From an uncultured Lachnospiraceae bacterium (lineage in GTDB: Bacteria > Bacillota > Clostridia > Lachnospirales > Lachnospiraceae): a DNA stretch of 50,247 nt. The notes under the pieces were generated by a model. That model had not been told where the DNA came from. It worked only from the letters and a program-made list of their open reading frames with translations, and searched no databases. Every line of letters begins with the position of its first letter. Positions within the stretch are counted from its first letter, which is position 1. The position numbers were made by a program, and so were the translations under genes. Positions 16,072-24,706 of the stretch are shown piece by piece. Where the stretch lies: the NCBI GenBank assembly GCA_902778165.1, contig CACYWQ010000015.1, forward strand, positions 1 to 50,247, given 5' to 3'.

Positions 16072-17466
16072 ATGTCTGTAATAGCCGCATATATGGTGCC
16101 GCATCCGCCGATGATAGTTCCAAATGTGGGACATGGCGATGAGAAGCAGGTTGAATTAACCCAACAGTCTTATGAACGTGTGGCAAGAGAGATTGCGTAC
16201 CTAAGACCTGACACGATTGTCATATCCAGTCCTCATGCCATAATGTACGGGGATTATTTTCATATATCGCCTGGAAGAAGAGCAAGAGGGGATTTCGGAA
16301 GATTCAGAGCTTCGGAAGTAAGTTTTAATGTGGATTATGATACGGAACTTGTAAGCCGTATAGAATATCTTGCAGATACAGAAGATATAGCGGCAGGTAC
16401 TCTTGGAGAGAGGGATGCTTCTCTTGATCACGGAGTGATGGTTCCGATGTATTTTATCAATAAATACTACACGGATTATAAGCTGGTGCGCATCGGTATA
16501 TCGGGTCTTCCGCTCAGTGAACATTACAGGTTGGGTATGGTTATAGCCAAGGCATCCGAAGAGACAGGTAGAAGAGTCGTATATGTTGCAAGCGGAGATT
16601 TGTCACATAAGCTACAGACATACGGGCCTTACGGATTTGCACCCGAAGGACCCGAATATGACAAGAGGATAATGGATGTCTGCAGCAGAGCTGCATTTAA
16701 TGAGTTGTTTGACTTTGATGAGAGCTTCTGTGAGAAAGCGGCTGAGTGTGGGCACAGGTCGTTTGTGATGATGGCGGGTGCTTTGGACGGCAAGTCACTT
16801 AATACCGTCATGCTTTCCCATGAAGATGTTACGGGTGTCGGTTACGGAATCTGTACATTCGAAGTGACAGGCGAAGATAACGGAAGACATTTCCTGACAC
16901 AGTATTTGAACAACAAAAAGGATAGGATTGATTGTGCACGTGAAGCCTCGGATGCATATGTAAGACTTGCCCGTAAATCTCTGGAACACTATATACGTAC
17001 GGGTAAGCAGATTGATTTAAGGGAATGTGCGGACGTTATTACGGATGAAATGATGCATACGGCGGCCGGAGCATTTGTCTCAATACATGAGCACGGAAGG
17101 TTAAGAGGTTGTATCGGAACGATACTTCCCACGGCATCCAATCTTGCCGAGGAGATAATAGGCAATGCCGTGAGTGCAGCAACAAGGGATCCGAGGTTTG
17201 ACCCCATAGAGGAGAAGGAACTTCCGTGGCTTGAGATCAACGTGGATGTATTAAGTGCTCCGGAACCGATTGATTCCGAGGATGAACTTGATCCCAAGAA
17301 ATACGGAGTTATTGTATCAAGCGGTTATAAGAGAGGTCTGCTTCTGCCGGATCTTGCCGGTGTTGATACTATTGATGAACAGGTATCCATTGCACGTAAG
17401 AAGGGCGGCATATCCGAATCTGAGCCGATTACACTTGAAAGATTCACGGTTACAAGACATATTTAA
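16072..17466 (+). CDS. AmmeMemoRadiSam fusion: Memo/LigB-like domain plus AMMECR1 domain
   Basis: About 464 residues from ATG 16072, which has AAGGAGGG upstream; a GTG at 16051 is less likely. Residues 1-270 resemble Memo and class III extradiol dioxygenases, with probable metal or active-site His in [29 protein letters not shown] and [10 protein letters not shown]. Residues about 285-464 form an AMMECR1 domain with the invariant block RLRGCIGT and [10 protein letters not shown]. In many genomes these are two separate proteins; here they are fused. With amrS this makes a conserved module of unknown chemistry, suspected to modify RNA or a small molecule. A strong terminator follows. Confidence 0.9.
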   Translation: MSVIAAYMVPHPPMIVPNVGHGDEKQVELTQQSYERVAREIAYLRPDTIVISSPHAIMYGDYFHISPGRRARGDFGRFRASEVSFNVDYDTELVSRIEYLADTEDIAAGTLGERDASLDHGVMVPMYFINKYYTDYKLVRIGISGLPLSEHYRLGMVIAKASEETGRRVVYVASGDLSHKLQTYGPYGFAPEGPEYDKRIMDVCSRAAFNELFDFDESFCEKAAECGHRSFVMMAGALDGKSLNTVMLSHEDVTGVGYGICTFEVTGEDNGRHFLTQYLNNKKDRIDCAREASDAYVRLARKSLEHYIRTGKQIDLRECADVITDEMMHTAAGAFVSIHEHGRLRGCIGTILPTASNLAEEIIGNAVSAATRDPRFDPIEEKELPWLEINVDVLSAPEPIDSEDELDPKKYGVIVSSGYKRGLLLPDLAGVDTIDEQVSIARKKGGISESEPITLERFTVTRHI

Positions 17467-17501
17467 TATCTTAGCGGAAGATTATGAATATAAAGATATG
17501 C

Positions 17502-17533
17502 AGGGACTGCCGATACGTGACGGTAGTCCTTTT
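17502..17533 (+). terminator. Intrinsic terminator after the AmmeMemoRadiSam operon
   Basis: GGACTGCCG (17504-17512) pairs with CGGTAGTCC (17521-17529) with one G-U, extended by A-G/T-T pairs at the base and followed by TTTT. Confidence 0.85.
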
Positions 17534-17543
17534 GTGCATAATA

Positions 17544-17552
17544 TGGTACAAT
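17544..17552 (+). promoter_or_regulatory. Extended -10 promoter placed 7 bases before a start codon
   Basis: TGGTACAAT (17544-17552) matches an extended -10 (TGN plus TACAAT). No good -35 is visible. The expected start of transcription is about 17559, next to ATG 17560, and no Shine-Dalgarno is present, so the transcript may be leaderless. Confidence 0.5.
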
Positions 17553-17559
17553 CTTTGAT

Positions 17560-18903
17560 ATGGGTAAGGATAAGAAGACAAAAGAGAATAAATCTAAGAA
17601 TAAGAAGCCAACAAACGGTATTAAGCCTTATTCTGCGGACAGAGTGATTAAATGGGACAGATTAGATAATACGGCTAATTTATTCCCGGCAATTGCAGGC
17701 GAGAATGCAACCAATGTATATCGAATCAGTGTTACTCTGTATGAAGAGATAGACGGAGAGCGACTTCAGAAGGCGCTTGATATTATCCTGCCCAAGATGG
17801 ACGGATTCAATGTAAGACTTCGCAAGGGGTTCTTCTGGTTTTATTTCGAAGAGAACGGCAAGCCCGCTCCGAGAGTGCATAAGGAGCATACTTTCCCCTG
17901 CAGATATATAAGACCCAACAGGAATCACAGTTATCTGTTTAGGGTAACTTATTACGGAAGAAGGATCAATCTTGAGGTCTTCCATGTGCTTACGGACGGC
18001 ATGGGAGGTATCAATTTCTTAAGAGAACTTACATATCAGTACCTTCGCCTTTCCCATGAGCAGCTTGCGGAAGAGGGAGATGCTTTAGGTGAAGAGACAT
18101 CGCTTGATCTCGACGACAGTTTCGTAAGGAATTACAAGAAATTTAAGCCGAGGGGATTTGAGCGTAAACGTGCTTATCTTATCAAGGCAGACAGACTCCC
18201 TGAAGGTGAGTTCGGACTTATGCACGGATATCTGCCCATTAAGGAGACCAAGGAAGCCAGCGTAAGATACGGCGTAACCGTCAATACTTATCTTGTGGCG
18301 AATTTTGCATACAGTGTGTATGTGGCATGTCTTAAGAAGGGAGCGTCGGATAAGCCCATAAGGATAGCTGTTCCGGTTAATCTGCGCCCTTACTATGATT
18401 CCATTACTACCAAGAATTTCTTTATGATGGTGTCTGCGGAATTCCAGCCGGATGATAAGGAATATACATTTGAAGATGTGGTTAAGATAATTGATGCAAG
18501 CTTAAAGAGTCAGATCAATAAGGAGCATCTTGAAGATCTGTTCTCATACGGAGTGGGTAATCAACAGAATATTGCACTTCGCATATTCCCGCTTCCCTTT
18601 AAGATCCTTGCGATGAGATTAGTGTATAATCAGTCGGCCCTTGCCAATACATCGACGGTTACCAACATAGGCAAGATCAGAACCGATGAGAAGTATGAGC
18701 CCTATATTGAGAGGTTCCATGCCAATATAGCGATGTCCAAGGGACAGTATCTTAAAGGAACGATATGTGCATACAGAGATGATTATGTATTCACTTTCAG
18801 TACGATATTTGCCGATACGTCGGTTGAGAGAGTTTTCTTTAAACAACTTAAGGAAGACGGAGTGAATGTAAGTATAGAGACTAACGGAGTGTTCTACAGA
18901 TAA
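17560..18903 (+). CDS. Condensation/alcohol-acetyltransferase-fold acyltransferase
   Basis: 447 residues. The Lys-rich N-terminal 25 residues precede a chloramphenicol-acetyltransferase/condensation-like fold. The catalytic HxxxDG motif is HVLTDGMGG around residues 145-153, and the second-half landmark is IAVPVNLRPYYDSITTKNFF. This resembles alcohol acetyltransferase (AATase) and PapA-type proteins, which move an acyl group from CoA or a carrier to a hydroxyl. There is no carrier domain or other peptide-synthetase part. The stop overlaps the next start (TAATG), so it is coupled to a zinc-ribbon membrane protein. It may acylate a lipid or glycan; inferred only. Confidence 0.8.
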   Translation: MGKDKKTKENKSKNKKPTNGIKPYSADRVIKWDRLDNTANLFPAIAGENATNVYRISVTLYEEIDGERLQKALDIILPKMDGFNVRLRKGFFWFYFEENGKPAPRVHKEHTFPCRYIRPNRNHSYLFRVTYYGRRINLEVFHVLTDGMGGINFLRELTYQYLRLSHEQLAEEGDALGEETSLDLDDSFVRNYKKFKPRGFERKRAYLIKADRLPEGEFGLMHGYLPIKETKEASVRYGVTVNTYLVANFAYSVYVACLKKGASDKPIRIAVPVNLRPYYDSITTKNFFMMVSAEFQPDDKEYTFEDVVKIIDASLKSQINKEHLEDLFSYGVGNQQNIALRIFPLPFKILAMRLVYNQSALANTSTVTNIGKIRTDEKYEPYIERFHANIAMSKGQYLKGTICAYRDDYVFTFSTIFADTSVERVFFKQLKEDGVNVSIETNGVFYR

Positions 18904-19565
18904 TGAGTAAATGTGCCAAATGCGGAATTGAGATATTGGATAATACGGATATGTGTCCGTTATGCCACAGTGTCGTGACAAAGGATGCAGATGTTGTATC
19001 AATGTATCCGAATGCTGAAGGAATAGTAAGACGATTCAGATTCATAGAAAGAATAGTGCTGTTCGCATCCGTGGTGGCGATGGGAGGGCTTATTCTTGCC
19101 AATTTCATCGGCAGGCCTTTTGTGGTGTGGACTGTTATTATAGGGCTCATCCTTGTCTATGCCAATACGTTGCTTAGAATGACGATAACAGGTAAAGTCG
19201 GTTATCAGTCAAAGACCTTGGTTCTTACGTTTCTGGCAGTCGGGATTCTTATAGGAATAGATGCGCTGACCGGGTACAACCGATGGTCGCTTAATGTAGT
19301 GCTCCCCTCGGCTATACTTCTGCTCAGTCTGGTTGTATTTATACTGATATTTGTGAATTTCAGAAATTGGCAGAGTTACATTCCTATGGAAATACTCATG
19401 GTGGTAACTTCGATTGCCTTGATTATTCTCTATCTGGTAGGGATAATCACATATCCCAATATGGTCTATATTACGACGGTAGTGTCTGTATTGCTCTTAA
19501 CGGGAACCGTAATCCTGGGTGGAGACAGAGCCAAGAGGGAATTATACAGACGCTTCCATATCTAG
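18903..19565 (+). CDS. DUF6320-type zinc-ribbon membrane protein
   Basis: 220 residues. The N-terminal zinc ribbon is CAKCGIEILDNTDMCPLCHS (C-x2-C ... C-x2-C). After a basic stretch come about six hydrophobic helices (residues 50-70, 76-92, 104-122, 130-150, 160-180 and 183-203) and a short basic tail. Helix count and zinc ribbon fit the DUF6320 family known mainly from Clostridia. It overlaps the upstream acyltransferase gene by one base, so the pair probably forms a membrane-associated complex in which this protein anchors the acyltransferase. Function is unproven. Confidence 0.75.
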   Translation: MSKCAKCGIEILDNTDMCPLCHSVVTKDADVVSMYPNAEGIVRRFRFIERIVLFASVVAMGGLILANFIGRPFVVWTVIIGLILVYANTLLRMTITGKVGYQSKTLVLTFLAVGILIGIDALTGYNRWSLNVVLPSAILLLSLVVFILIFVNFRNWQSYIPMEILMVVTSIALIILYLVGIITYPNMVYITTVVSVLLLTGTVILGGDRAKRELYRRFHI

Positions 19566-19582
19566 ATTCAGATATGTGCTTA

Positions 19583-20254
19583 TTAATTCTTGAGCCATAA
19601 TCCCACGGTTAAAGAACCGTTATCCGGTGAAGCCGATATCATAAGAGGCTTATTATACGGATTGACGAACTTAAGATCAACTGCGGTACCTGATATCGTT
19701 GCATCCATTCCTGCAGGTATATATGATACGGGCAGTGAATGAGGGTGTCTCTCCAAAGCGGGAACACCGCATGTAAGCATGCATGCATAGAGGGTTGAAG
19801 ATACCTGGCAGATACCTCCGCCTATTCCGGGGACGAATTCCTTATTAACGATTACCGGTGCCGACACATATCCGTTCTCGGGAGTTCTGGGAAGGATTGT
19901 TGTGGTAAATGAGAAGAGATCTCCGGGATTAAGAACAACACCGTTGATTCTGTTGGCAGCAAGAGCAACGTTGGTAGCTCTTGGAATCTTAGCATTATAC
20001 TTGGTGGTATATGTACCTAAGAGTGCGTATCCATTGGCTTCCGGAGAAGCAGCTGCCTGCTTGGCCTGTTCCTCGAGTGCTTGTTGATACAGTAAAAGTG
20101 CCAGCTGATTAAGCTGTTCCTGTGTAAGTTCCGGCGCAGGCTCTTCCGCATGTACATATGCAGGGGAAGCCATTGATAATGTTGCTGCCAGAACCACAGC
20201 ACTGATTATATAAGCTGACACGCGTGTCAATTTCTTAAATACCGAATTCTTCAT
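19583..20254 (-). CDS. Secreted VanW family protein
   Basis: 223 residues. A signal peptide covers residues 1-36 (KKLTRVSAYIISAVVL, then AYVHAEEP at the cleavage region). A short Gln/Glu-rich helical segment follows, then the VanW core: LNPGDLFSFTTTILPRTPENG, GIGGGICQVSSTLY and ERHPHSLPVSYI. VanW domains occur in vancomycin-resistance clusters and in many clostridial cell-wall proteins; their biochemical role is unknown. This is a minimal version without G5 or peptidoglycan-binding domains. It starts 21 bases after the dUTPase stop on the same strand, so they are probably cotranscribed. It is convergent with the zinc-ribbon protein. Confidence 0.88.
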   Translation of the reverse strand: MKNSVFKKLTRVSAYIISAVVLAATLSMASPAYVHAEEPAPELTQEQLNQLALLLYQQALEEQAKQAAASPEANGYALLGTYTTKYNAKIPRATNVALAANRINGVVLNPGDLFSFTTTILPRTPENGYVSAPVIVNKEFVPGIGGGICQVSSTLYACMLTCGVPALERHPHSLPVSYIPAGMDATISGTAVDLKFVNPYNKPLMISASPDNGSLTVGLWLKN

Positions 20255-20275
20255 CTTCTCATAATCTCCTCTGTA

Positions 20276-20710
20276 TTATTGCTTGCCTGTTGAACCGAAT
20301 CCGCCTCTGTCGGCGCCTTCAAGATGATCGACTTCATCGAATTCAATTCTGGGCTGATTCTCCATTATACGGAACTGACATATTCTGTCGTTGACAGAGA
20401 TGTGTGTGTCCCTCACCGCAAGCGCAGGCATAAACCACTGGTCGTTATCCCCGCAATATGAGCAGTCAACAACACCTTGGTGGTTGGTCTGAATGATACC
20501 GAAGTTCTTATATGTGGAACTTCTGGGAACGATATGTGCTTCGTATCCCTGAGGGAGCTTCATGGCAACTCCTAATGGTATAAGTTTCCATTCGCCTTCC
20601 TTAAGATCAATATCTTCAGCTGCTCTTAAATCTATCCAATCGGACTTGCCGTCAATATATGTTAGCTTTTCTATCTTATCGGTAAAATATTTAATCTGAA
20701 TCTTTTCCAT
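20276..20710 (-). CDS. dut: dUTP diphosphatase
   Basis: 144 residues from ATG 20710, which has GGAG seven bases upstream; a longer frame to 20767 lacks a ribosome site and would add 19 residues not typical of the family. Motifs are visible in order: [11 protein letters not shown] (motif 2), [12 protein letters not shown] (motif 3, catalytic Asp and uracil loop) and the mobile C-terminal RGGFGSTG (motif 5, phosphate lid). The length is usual for homotrimeric dUTPase. It hydrolyses dUTP to dUMP and PPi, keeping uracil out of DNA and feeding dTMP synthesis. It is transcribed ahead of the VanW gene. Confidence 0.93.
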   Translation of the reverse strand: MEKIQIKYFTDKIEKLTYIDGKSDWIDLRAAEDIDLKEGEWKLIPLGVAMKLPQGYEAHIVPRSSTYKNFGIIQTNHQGVVDCSYCGDNDQWFMPALAVRDTHISVNDRICQFRIMENQPRIEFDEVDHLEGADRGGFGSTGKQ

Positions 20711-20886
20711 ATTACACTCCGTGTCGATAATAATACTGTGCGCTTGGTTACTGATATAAAATACCACAGTTTAAACGCTTTTACCATCAATAATTTTGCA
20801 TATGTAATAACGACACAATACCACGATATAATCGCGCATTTGGCACTACATATAGTGGTTGCCTGCGATATCAAAAAAAAGTAGAA

Positions 20887-20914
20887 TTGAATTGTGTGAA
20901 CCAACGAGTATAAT
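20887..20914 (+). promoter_or_regulatory. Probable promoter of the rubredoxin-ptsI-mrp unit
   Basis: TTGAAT (20887-20892), 16-base spacer, TATAAT (20909-20914), followed by GGAGG and ATG 20937. A 14-bp imperfect dyad CACTACATATAGTG lies at 20844-20857, about 30 bases upstream of the -35; its role is unknown. Confidence 0.6.
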
Positions 20915-20936
20915 AGGGCAGGAGGTATAGTTAATT

Positions 20937-21560
20937 ATGGACAATAAAGCAATGTACAAACTTTCATACGGGTTATTTGTTCTGACGACCGTGTCGGGAA
21001 ACAAACAGAGCGGATGTATTATTAATACGGCCATTCAGGCAGCATCCGAACCTAATACAATAAGCATCTGTGTCAATAAGGCGAACTATACCCACGATCT
21101 TATCAAGGAATCGGGTGTATTTACCGTGTCTGTAATTGCGGAGAATGCAAGTTTTAATCTGTTTAAGAGATTTGGATTTGCTTCGGGCAGAGATACGGAC
21201 AAATTTGCAGGATTTACGGGATGCAAGACAGGATCCAACGGGGTTAATTATGTTACTGAAGGAACTAATGCGTTTATCTCGGTTAAGGTAGATAAGACCG
21301 TTGATATGGGATCACATACGATGTTTGCCGGAACGATCACCGATATGGAAGTGCTTTCTGATGTTCCTTCGGCGACTTATGCATATTACTTTGAGAACAT
21401 TAAGCCCAAGCCGGAAGCTGTAGCAACTACGCCGGACGGACAGACCGTATGGCGTTGTAAGATATGCGGATATGAATATGTGGGAGAGGAACTCCCGGAT
21501 GATTTCATATGCCCTATCTGTAAGCACGGTGCCGTGGATTTTGAGAAAGTGGTAAAATAA
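20937..21560 (+). CDS. hrb: Flavin reductase-rubredoxin fusion (high-molecular-weight rubredoxin)
   Basis: 207 residues with AGGAGGT upstream. Residues 1-155 are a flavin reductase-like FMN-binding domain (LSYGLFVLTTVSG, then NTAIQAASEPNTISICVNK). Residues 165-207 are a rubredoxin: WRCKICGYEYVGEELPDDF, then CPICKHG (two C-x2-C knuckles for one iron). The same fusion is known as Hrb in acetogens, where it reduces a partner flavodiiron protein for O2 or NO removal. No flavodiiron protein is in this window. The stop overlaps the ptsI start by one base. Confidence 0.9.
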   Translation: MDNKAMYKLSYGLFVLTTVSGNKQSGCIINTAIQAASEPNTISICVNKANYTHDLIKESGVFTVSVIAENASFNLFKRFGFASGRDTDKFAGFTGCKTGSNGVNYVTEGTNAFISVKVDKTVDMGSHTMFAGTITDMEVLSDVPSATYAYYFENIKPKPEAVATTPDGQTVWRCKICGYEYVGEELPDDFICPICKHGAVDFEKVVK

Positions 21561-23167
21561 TGCAGGGCAAGGCAGTATCTGAAGGCATAGCCATCGGCGT
21601 ATTAACTATATATCGTAAATATAAGCTGAATACGGAAAGAGCGAAATTTCAGGGCAGTGTTGAGGAGATAAGCAGGTTTGCTGTTGCCAGAAATAAGGCA
21701 AGAAACGAACTGGAGAATCTTCGTATCAAAGCATCGGGAGAGAAGAATGAGACCAATGTGGCACTGCTTTCATCTTATCTGGTTATGTTGGATGATCCTG
21801 CATTTGTTGATGCGGTTGAGAGACGTATCAGGGAGAGACATATCCCGGCGGAAGATGCGATAATAAGCGCCAGAGACAGAATATATTCGCTGTTTGACAG
21901 CATGGATGATGAGTACATGCAGGCAAGAGCCGAAGATATTCAGGATATAAGCGACAGAGTATTAAGCAATCTGACGGATGCAAGCGGAGTTTATGAAGAA
22001 TTCGGGAATGAATCCATACTTCTTGCGGACGATTTGACTCCGAGTGATACAATGCAACTTGATAAAGACAAGATTCTTGCATTTGTCACAAGAAGAGGTT
22101 CAGGATTGTCGCACACGGCTATTATAGCCCGTTCGATGAATATACCTGCCATAGTCGCACTGGATTTTCCGAAGGACTGTGAAGGTAAGCTTGCCATAGT
22201 CGATGCTTACTCGGGTGAACTTATTATAGATCCTTCTCCGGAAGTGTTGGAGGAGTACAGACGTAAGAAATCTGAGACACAGAGACGCTTCGAGGAATTG
22301 GATGAGCTTAAGTCCTTGCCAAGCGTGACGATGGATGGTAAGCATATCGGATTATATGCCAATGTGGGAAGCGTTGATGATGTTAAGAAAGCCATGGAAC
22401 TCGGCGCCGAGGGCATAGGTCTTTTCAGAACGGAACTTTTCTATCTGGATAGGAATGATTATCCTACGGAAGATGAACAGTATGAGGCATATGTTGAAGC
22501 GGTCAAGGCACTTGACGGCAAGGAACTTGTTATAAGAACAATTGATATAGGCGCGGATAAACAGGAAGCTTACATGCAGATGAAGCATGAGGACAATCCG
22601 GCCATGGGAATGAGAGCTGTAAGATATTGTCTGGGTCATAAGGATGTATTTCGCACTCAGTTAAGAGCAATATACAGGGCTTCGGTTCACGGAGAGATAT
22701 CCATATTGATTCCCATGATAATATCAATAGAAGAGATATGGCAGATACGTTCCATAATAAATGAAGTCAAAGTGGATCTTGACAGAGAAGGTGTAGAATA
22801 TAAGGAGTGTCGATTCGGAGTGATGATAGAGACTCCGGCAGCTGCGATGATATCGGATCTGTTAGCGAAGGAAGTGGATTTCTTCTCTATAGGAACCAAT
22901 GACTTAACACAGTATACTCTGGCTGTTGACAGACAGAACACAGAACTTGATTTCATATGTGATTATCATCATCAGGCTATACTCAGATTCCTTCAGATGA
23001 TCATCAATAACGGTCATGAGGGCGGTTGCAGAGTATGTGTATGCGGAGAGTTGGCTGCAGATACTTCTTTTACCGGTGAACTGTTAAGGATGGGAATAGA
23101 TGAGCTCTCGGTAGCCCCCGGAAGTCTGTTAAGAGTTAAGCAGGCCATAAGAGGCACCGCAATATAG
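21560..23167 (+). CDS. ptsI: PTS enzyme I (phosphoenolpyruvate-protein phosphotransferase)
   Basis: 535 residues, slightly shorter than the usual 570. An N-terminal HPr-binding helical domain is followed by the phosphohistidine domain with GSGLSHTAIIARSMNIPA (His about 185). The C-terminal PEP-binding TIM barrel carries GIGLFRTELFYLDR, NPAMGMRAVRYCL, FGVMIETPAA, SIGTNDLTQYTLAVDR and the catalytic Cys in CVCGELAAD. It transfers phosphate from PEP to HPr. There is no ptsH beside it; instead it is locked between the Hrb gene (overlapping ATG) and an antiporter operon 30 bases downstream. HPr must be encoded elsewhere if this enzyme I is the general one. Confidence 0.95.
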   Translation: MQGKAVSEGIAIGVLTIYRKYKLNTERAKFQGSVEEISRFAVARNKARNELENLRIKASGEKNETNVALLSSYLVMLDDPAFVDAVERRIRERHIPAEDAIISARDRIYSLFDSMDDEYMQARAEDIQDISDRVLSNLTDASGVYEEFGNESILLADDLTPSDTMQLDKDKILAFVTRRGSGLSHTAIIARSMNIPAIVALDFPKDCEGKLAIVDAYSGELIIDPSPEVLEEYRRKKSETQRRFEELDELKSLPSVTMDGKHIGLYANVGSVDDVKKAMELGAEGIGLFRTELFYLDRNDYPTEDEQYEAYVEAVKALDGKELVIRTIDIGADKQEAYMQMKHEDNPAMGMRAVRYCLGHKDVFRTQLRAIYRASVHGEISILIPMIISIEEIWQIRSIINEVKVDLDREGVEYKECRFGVMIETPAAAMISDLLAKEVDFFSIGTNDLTQYTLAVDRQNTELDFICDYHHQAILRFLQMIINNGHEGGCRVCVCGELAADTSFTGELLRMGIDELSVAPGSLLRVKQAIRGTAI

Positions 23168-23197
23168 GTTAATTGCAGATACAGGAAGTATAATAAA

Positions 23198-23722
23198 ATG
23201 TTTCTTTTTACTTTGTTTGTATGGATCATATTTAACGGAAGACTGACCGTGGAGATTATGGTATTCGGACTGATAATCTCTGCGGTTATGTATTGGTTTA
23301 TATGTAAATTCCTTGACTATTCATGGAAGATTGATCTGTTTGCCATATTTAACATAGGATTGTTTGTTAAGTATTTCGGCGTACTCATAGCTGAGATTGT
23401 TAAGGCTAATTTCTCGGTTGTAGGCATGGTCATGAGTTCAAGGTATGATATTGAGCCTGTTATCGTAAGTTTTACGACTGATTTTAAGACAGAGTCGGCC
23501 ATGATAATGTTAGCTAACAGTATAACGCTTACGCCCGGAACGATAACGGTGTCTGCGGAGAATAACAGATTTACGGTACACTGTCTTGATAAGAGCCTTG
23601 CAGTAGGTCTTAACGATTCGGTGTTTGTTGATATGCTTCACAGATTCGAGGATAAGTGGGAAGCCAGATACGGCGGGTTTGAAGGAATCAGACTTGCAGA
23701 TAAGCAGATAACTAAGAATTAA
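23198..23722 (+). CDS. mrpE: Mrp/Mnh antiporter subunit E
   Basis: 174 residues with AGGAAG nine bases before ATG 23198. The N-terminal part has three hydrophobic helices; the rest is a small cytoplasmic domain with LANSITLTPGTITVS, the family signature. MrpE is needed for full assembly and activity of the multi-subunit Na+(or K+)/H+ antiporter in the cytoplasmic membrane. First gene of a ten-gene antiporter run; 30 bases after ptsI with no promoter or terminator visible between. Confidence 0.9.
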   Translation: MFLFTLFVWIIFNGRLTVEIMVFGLIISAVMYWFICKFLDYSWKIDLFAIFNIGLFVKYFGVLIAEIVKANFSVVGMVMSSRYDIEPVIVSFTTDFKTESAMIMLANSITLTPGTITVSAENNRFTVHCLDKSLAVGLNDSVFVDMLHRFEDKWEARYGGFEGIRLADKQITKN

Positions 23723-23745
23723 GAGAGGATAGGCACAGACCGGTT

Positions 23746-24063
23746 ATGGTTATAGACAGTGTATACAAAATAATATATATAAGCCTGATTATAGCGTTGG
23801 CTATAGCGCTGTTTGCCTGTCTTATCAGGGCTATTAAAGGACCCAGGATCGCAGACAGAATCGTTGCTGTCAATATGATGGGTACGATGGTCATGGTTAT
23901 AATGACAGCGATGTCACTTATGCTTAAAGAAGACTACTTGGTGGATATATCGCTTATATATGCCATGATCAGTTTCATTGCGGTGGTTGTAATCACCAAA
24001 GTATATATAGGTATATATGAGCAGAGACGTGCTGCCAAGAAGCGTAAGGAGGGCGAAGAATAA
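23746..24063 (+). CDS. mrpF: Mrp/Mnh antiporter subunit F
   Basis: 105 residues, three transmembrane helices. The family signature is RAIKGPRIADRIVAVNMMGT after the first helix. The C-terminus is short and highly basic then acidic. The stop overlaps the mrpG start (TAATG), so the two are translationally coupled. Confidence 0.9.
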   Translation: MVIDSVYKIIYISLIIALAIALFACLIRAIKGPRIADRIVAVNMMGTMVMVIMTAMSLMLKEDYLVDISLIYAMISFIAVVVITKVYIGIYEQRRAAKKRKEGEE

Positions 24064-24398
24064 TGCTTGAATGGTTAAGACTTATAGTCGGAACAGCTTT
24101 CTTGATTGCCGGATTTATAATATTCGTTGTTGAAGTATACGGTGTATTCCACCTGAAGTACGTCCTTAATCGTATGCAGGCGGCAGCCATGGGAGATACT
24201 CTGGGAATAAGTTTATCCCTTGTCGGACTTATGATATTCTCGGGACTTAACATGACAACGCTTAAGATTGCTTTGATCATTGCATTCCTGTGGTTCTCAT
24301 CGCCGGTGGCATCTCATCTTCTTGCTAAGCTTGAATACTCCACCAACGAGGATATCAAAGAACATGCGAAGATATATGAGGATATAGAGAAGTTATGA
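24063..24398 (+). CDS. mrpG: Mrp/Mnh antiporter subunit G
   Basis: 111 residues with three hydrophobic helices. The MrpG/MnhG pattern is visible as GVFHLKYVLNRMQAAAMGDT followed by LGISLSLVGLMIF, and then SSPVASHLLAKLE in the last helix. A membrane subunit of the small-subunit bundle (E-F-G). It overlaps both neighbours by one to four bases. Confidence 0.9.
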   Translation: MLEWLRLIVGTAFLIAGFIIFVVEVYGVFHLKYVLNRMQAAAMGDTLGISLSLVGLMIFSGLNMTTLKIALIIAFLWFSSPVASHLLAKLEYSTNEDIKEHAKIYEDIEKL

Positions 24399-24706
24399 CG
24401 ACATTACAGATTATTCTATTAATATTCTTATTGGTATGTGCCATAAGCGTAAGTGTCACCAAGGACCTGCTTAATGCGATACTGATATATATGTCATTCT
24501 CATTAATAATGTCTATTATTTGGGTTACACTTCAGTCCCCGGATCTGGCCATAACCGAGGCTGCGGTCGGCGCGGGTGTTACGAGTGTACTCTTTTTTGT
24601 TACCCTTAAGAAGATTCATGCCATAAATATCGAGAAGGGTACGAAAGAATTATCAGATACGGATATCAATACCGAAGCAGAGGACGGATTGGATGAGCAG
24701 GCGTAA
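24395..24706 (+). CDS. DUF4040/MbhD-like antiporter subunit (MrpA C-terminal part)
   Basis: 103 residues, three helices. The block SPDLAITEAAVGAGVTSVLFF is the diagnostic sequence of MbhD/DUF4040, which in fused MrpA proteins lies just after the NuoL-like region. Here it is a separate gene, as in Mbh-type hydrogenase and Mrp clusters of archaea. The start overlaps the mrpG stop (ATGA), and its 3' end overlaps the next gene by 14 bases. The acidic C-terminal tail (residues 80-103) is soluble. Confidence 0.85.
   Translation: MTTLQIILLIFLLVCAISVSVTKDLLNAILIYMSFSLIMSIIWVTLQSPDLAITEAAVGAGVTSVLFFVTLKKIHAINIEKGTKELSDTDINTEAEDGLDEQA

Noticed and set aside
17255-17647. A 130-codon open frame across the end of the AMMECR1 gene and the start of the acyltransferase gene
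   Set aside because: It is a shadow: it overlaps two well-supported genes in another frame, contains the terminator hairpin at 17502 and has no recognisable protein features.
19605-19620. Hairpin ACGGTT-AAAG-AACCGT near the end of the VanW gene as a terminator
   Set aside because: It lies inside the VanW coding sequence and is not followed by a T-run on either strand.
20844-20857. Dyad CACTACATATAGTG as an operator for the Hrb promoter
   Set aside because: Imperfect 5-bp arms in AT-rich DNA and about 30 bases upstream of the -35; mentioned with the promoter but not claimed as an operator.
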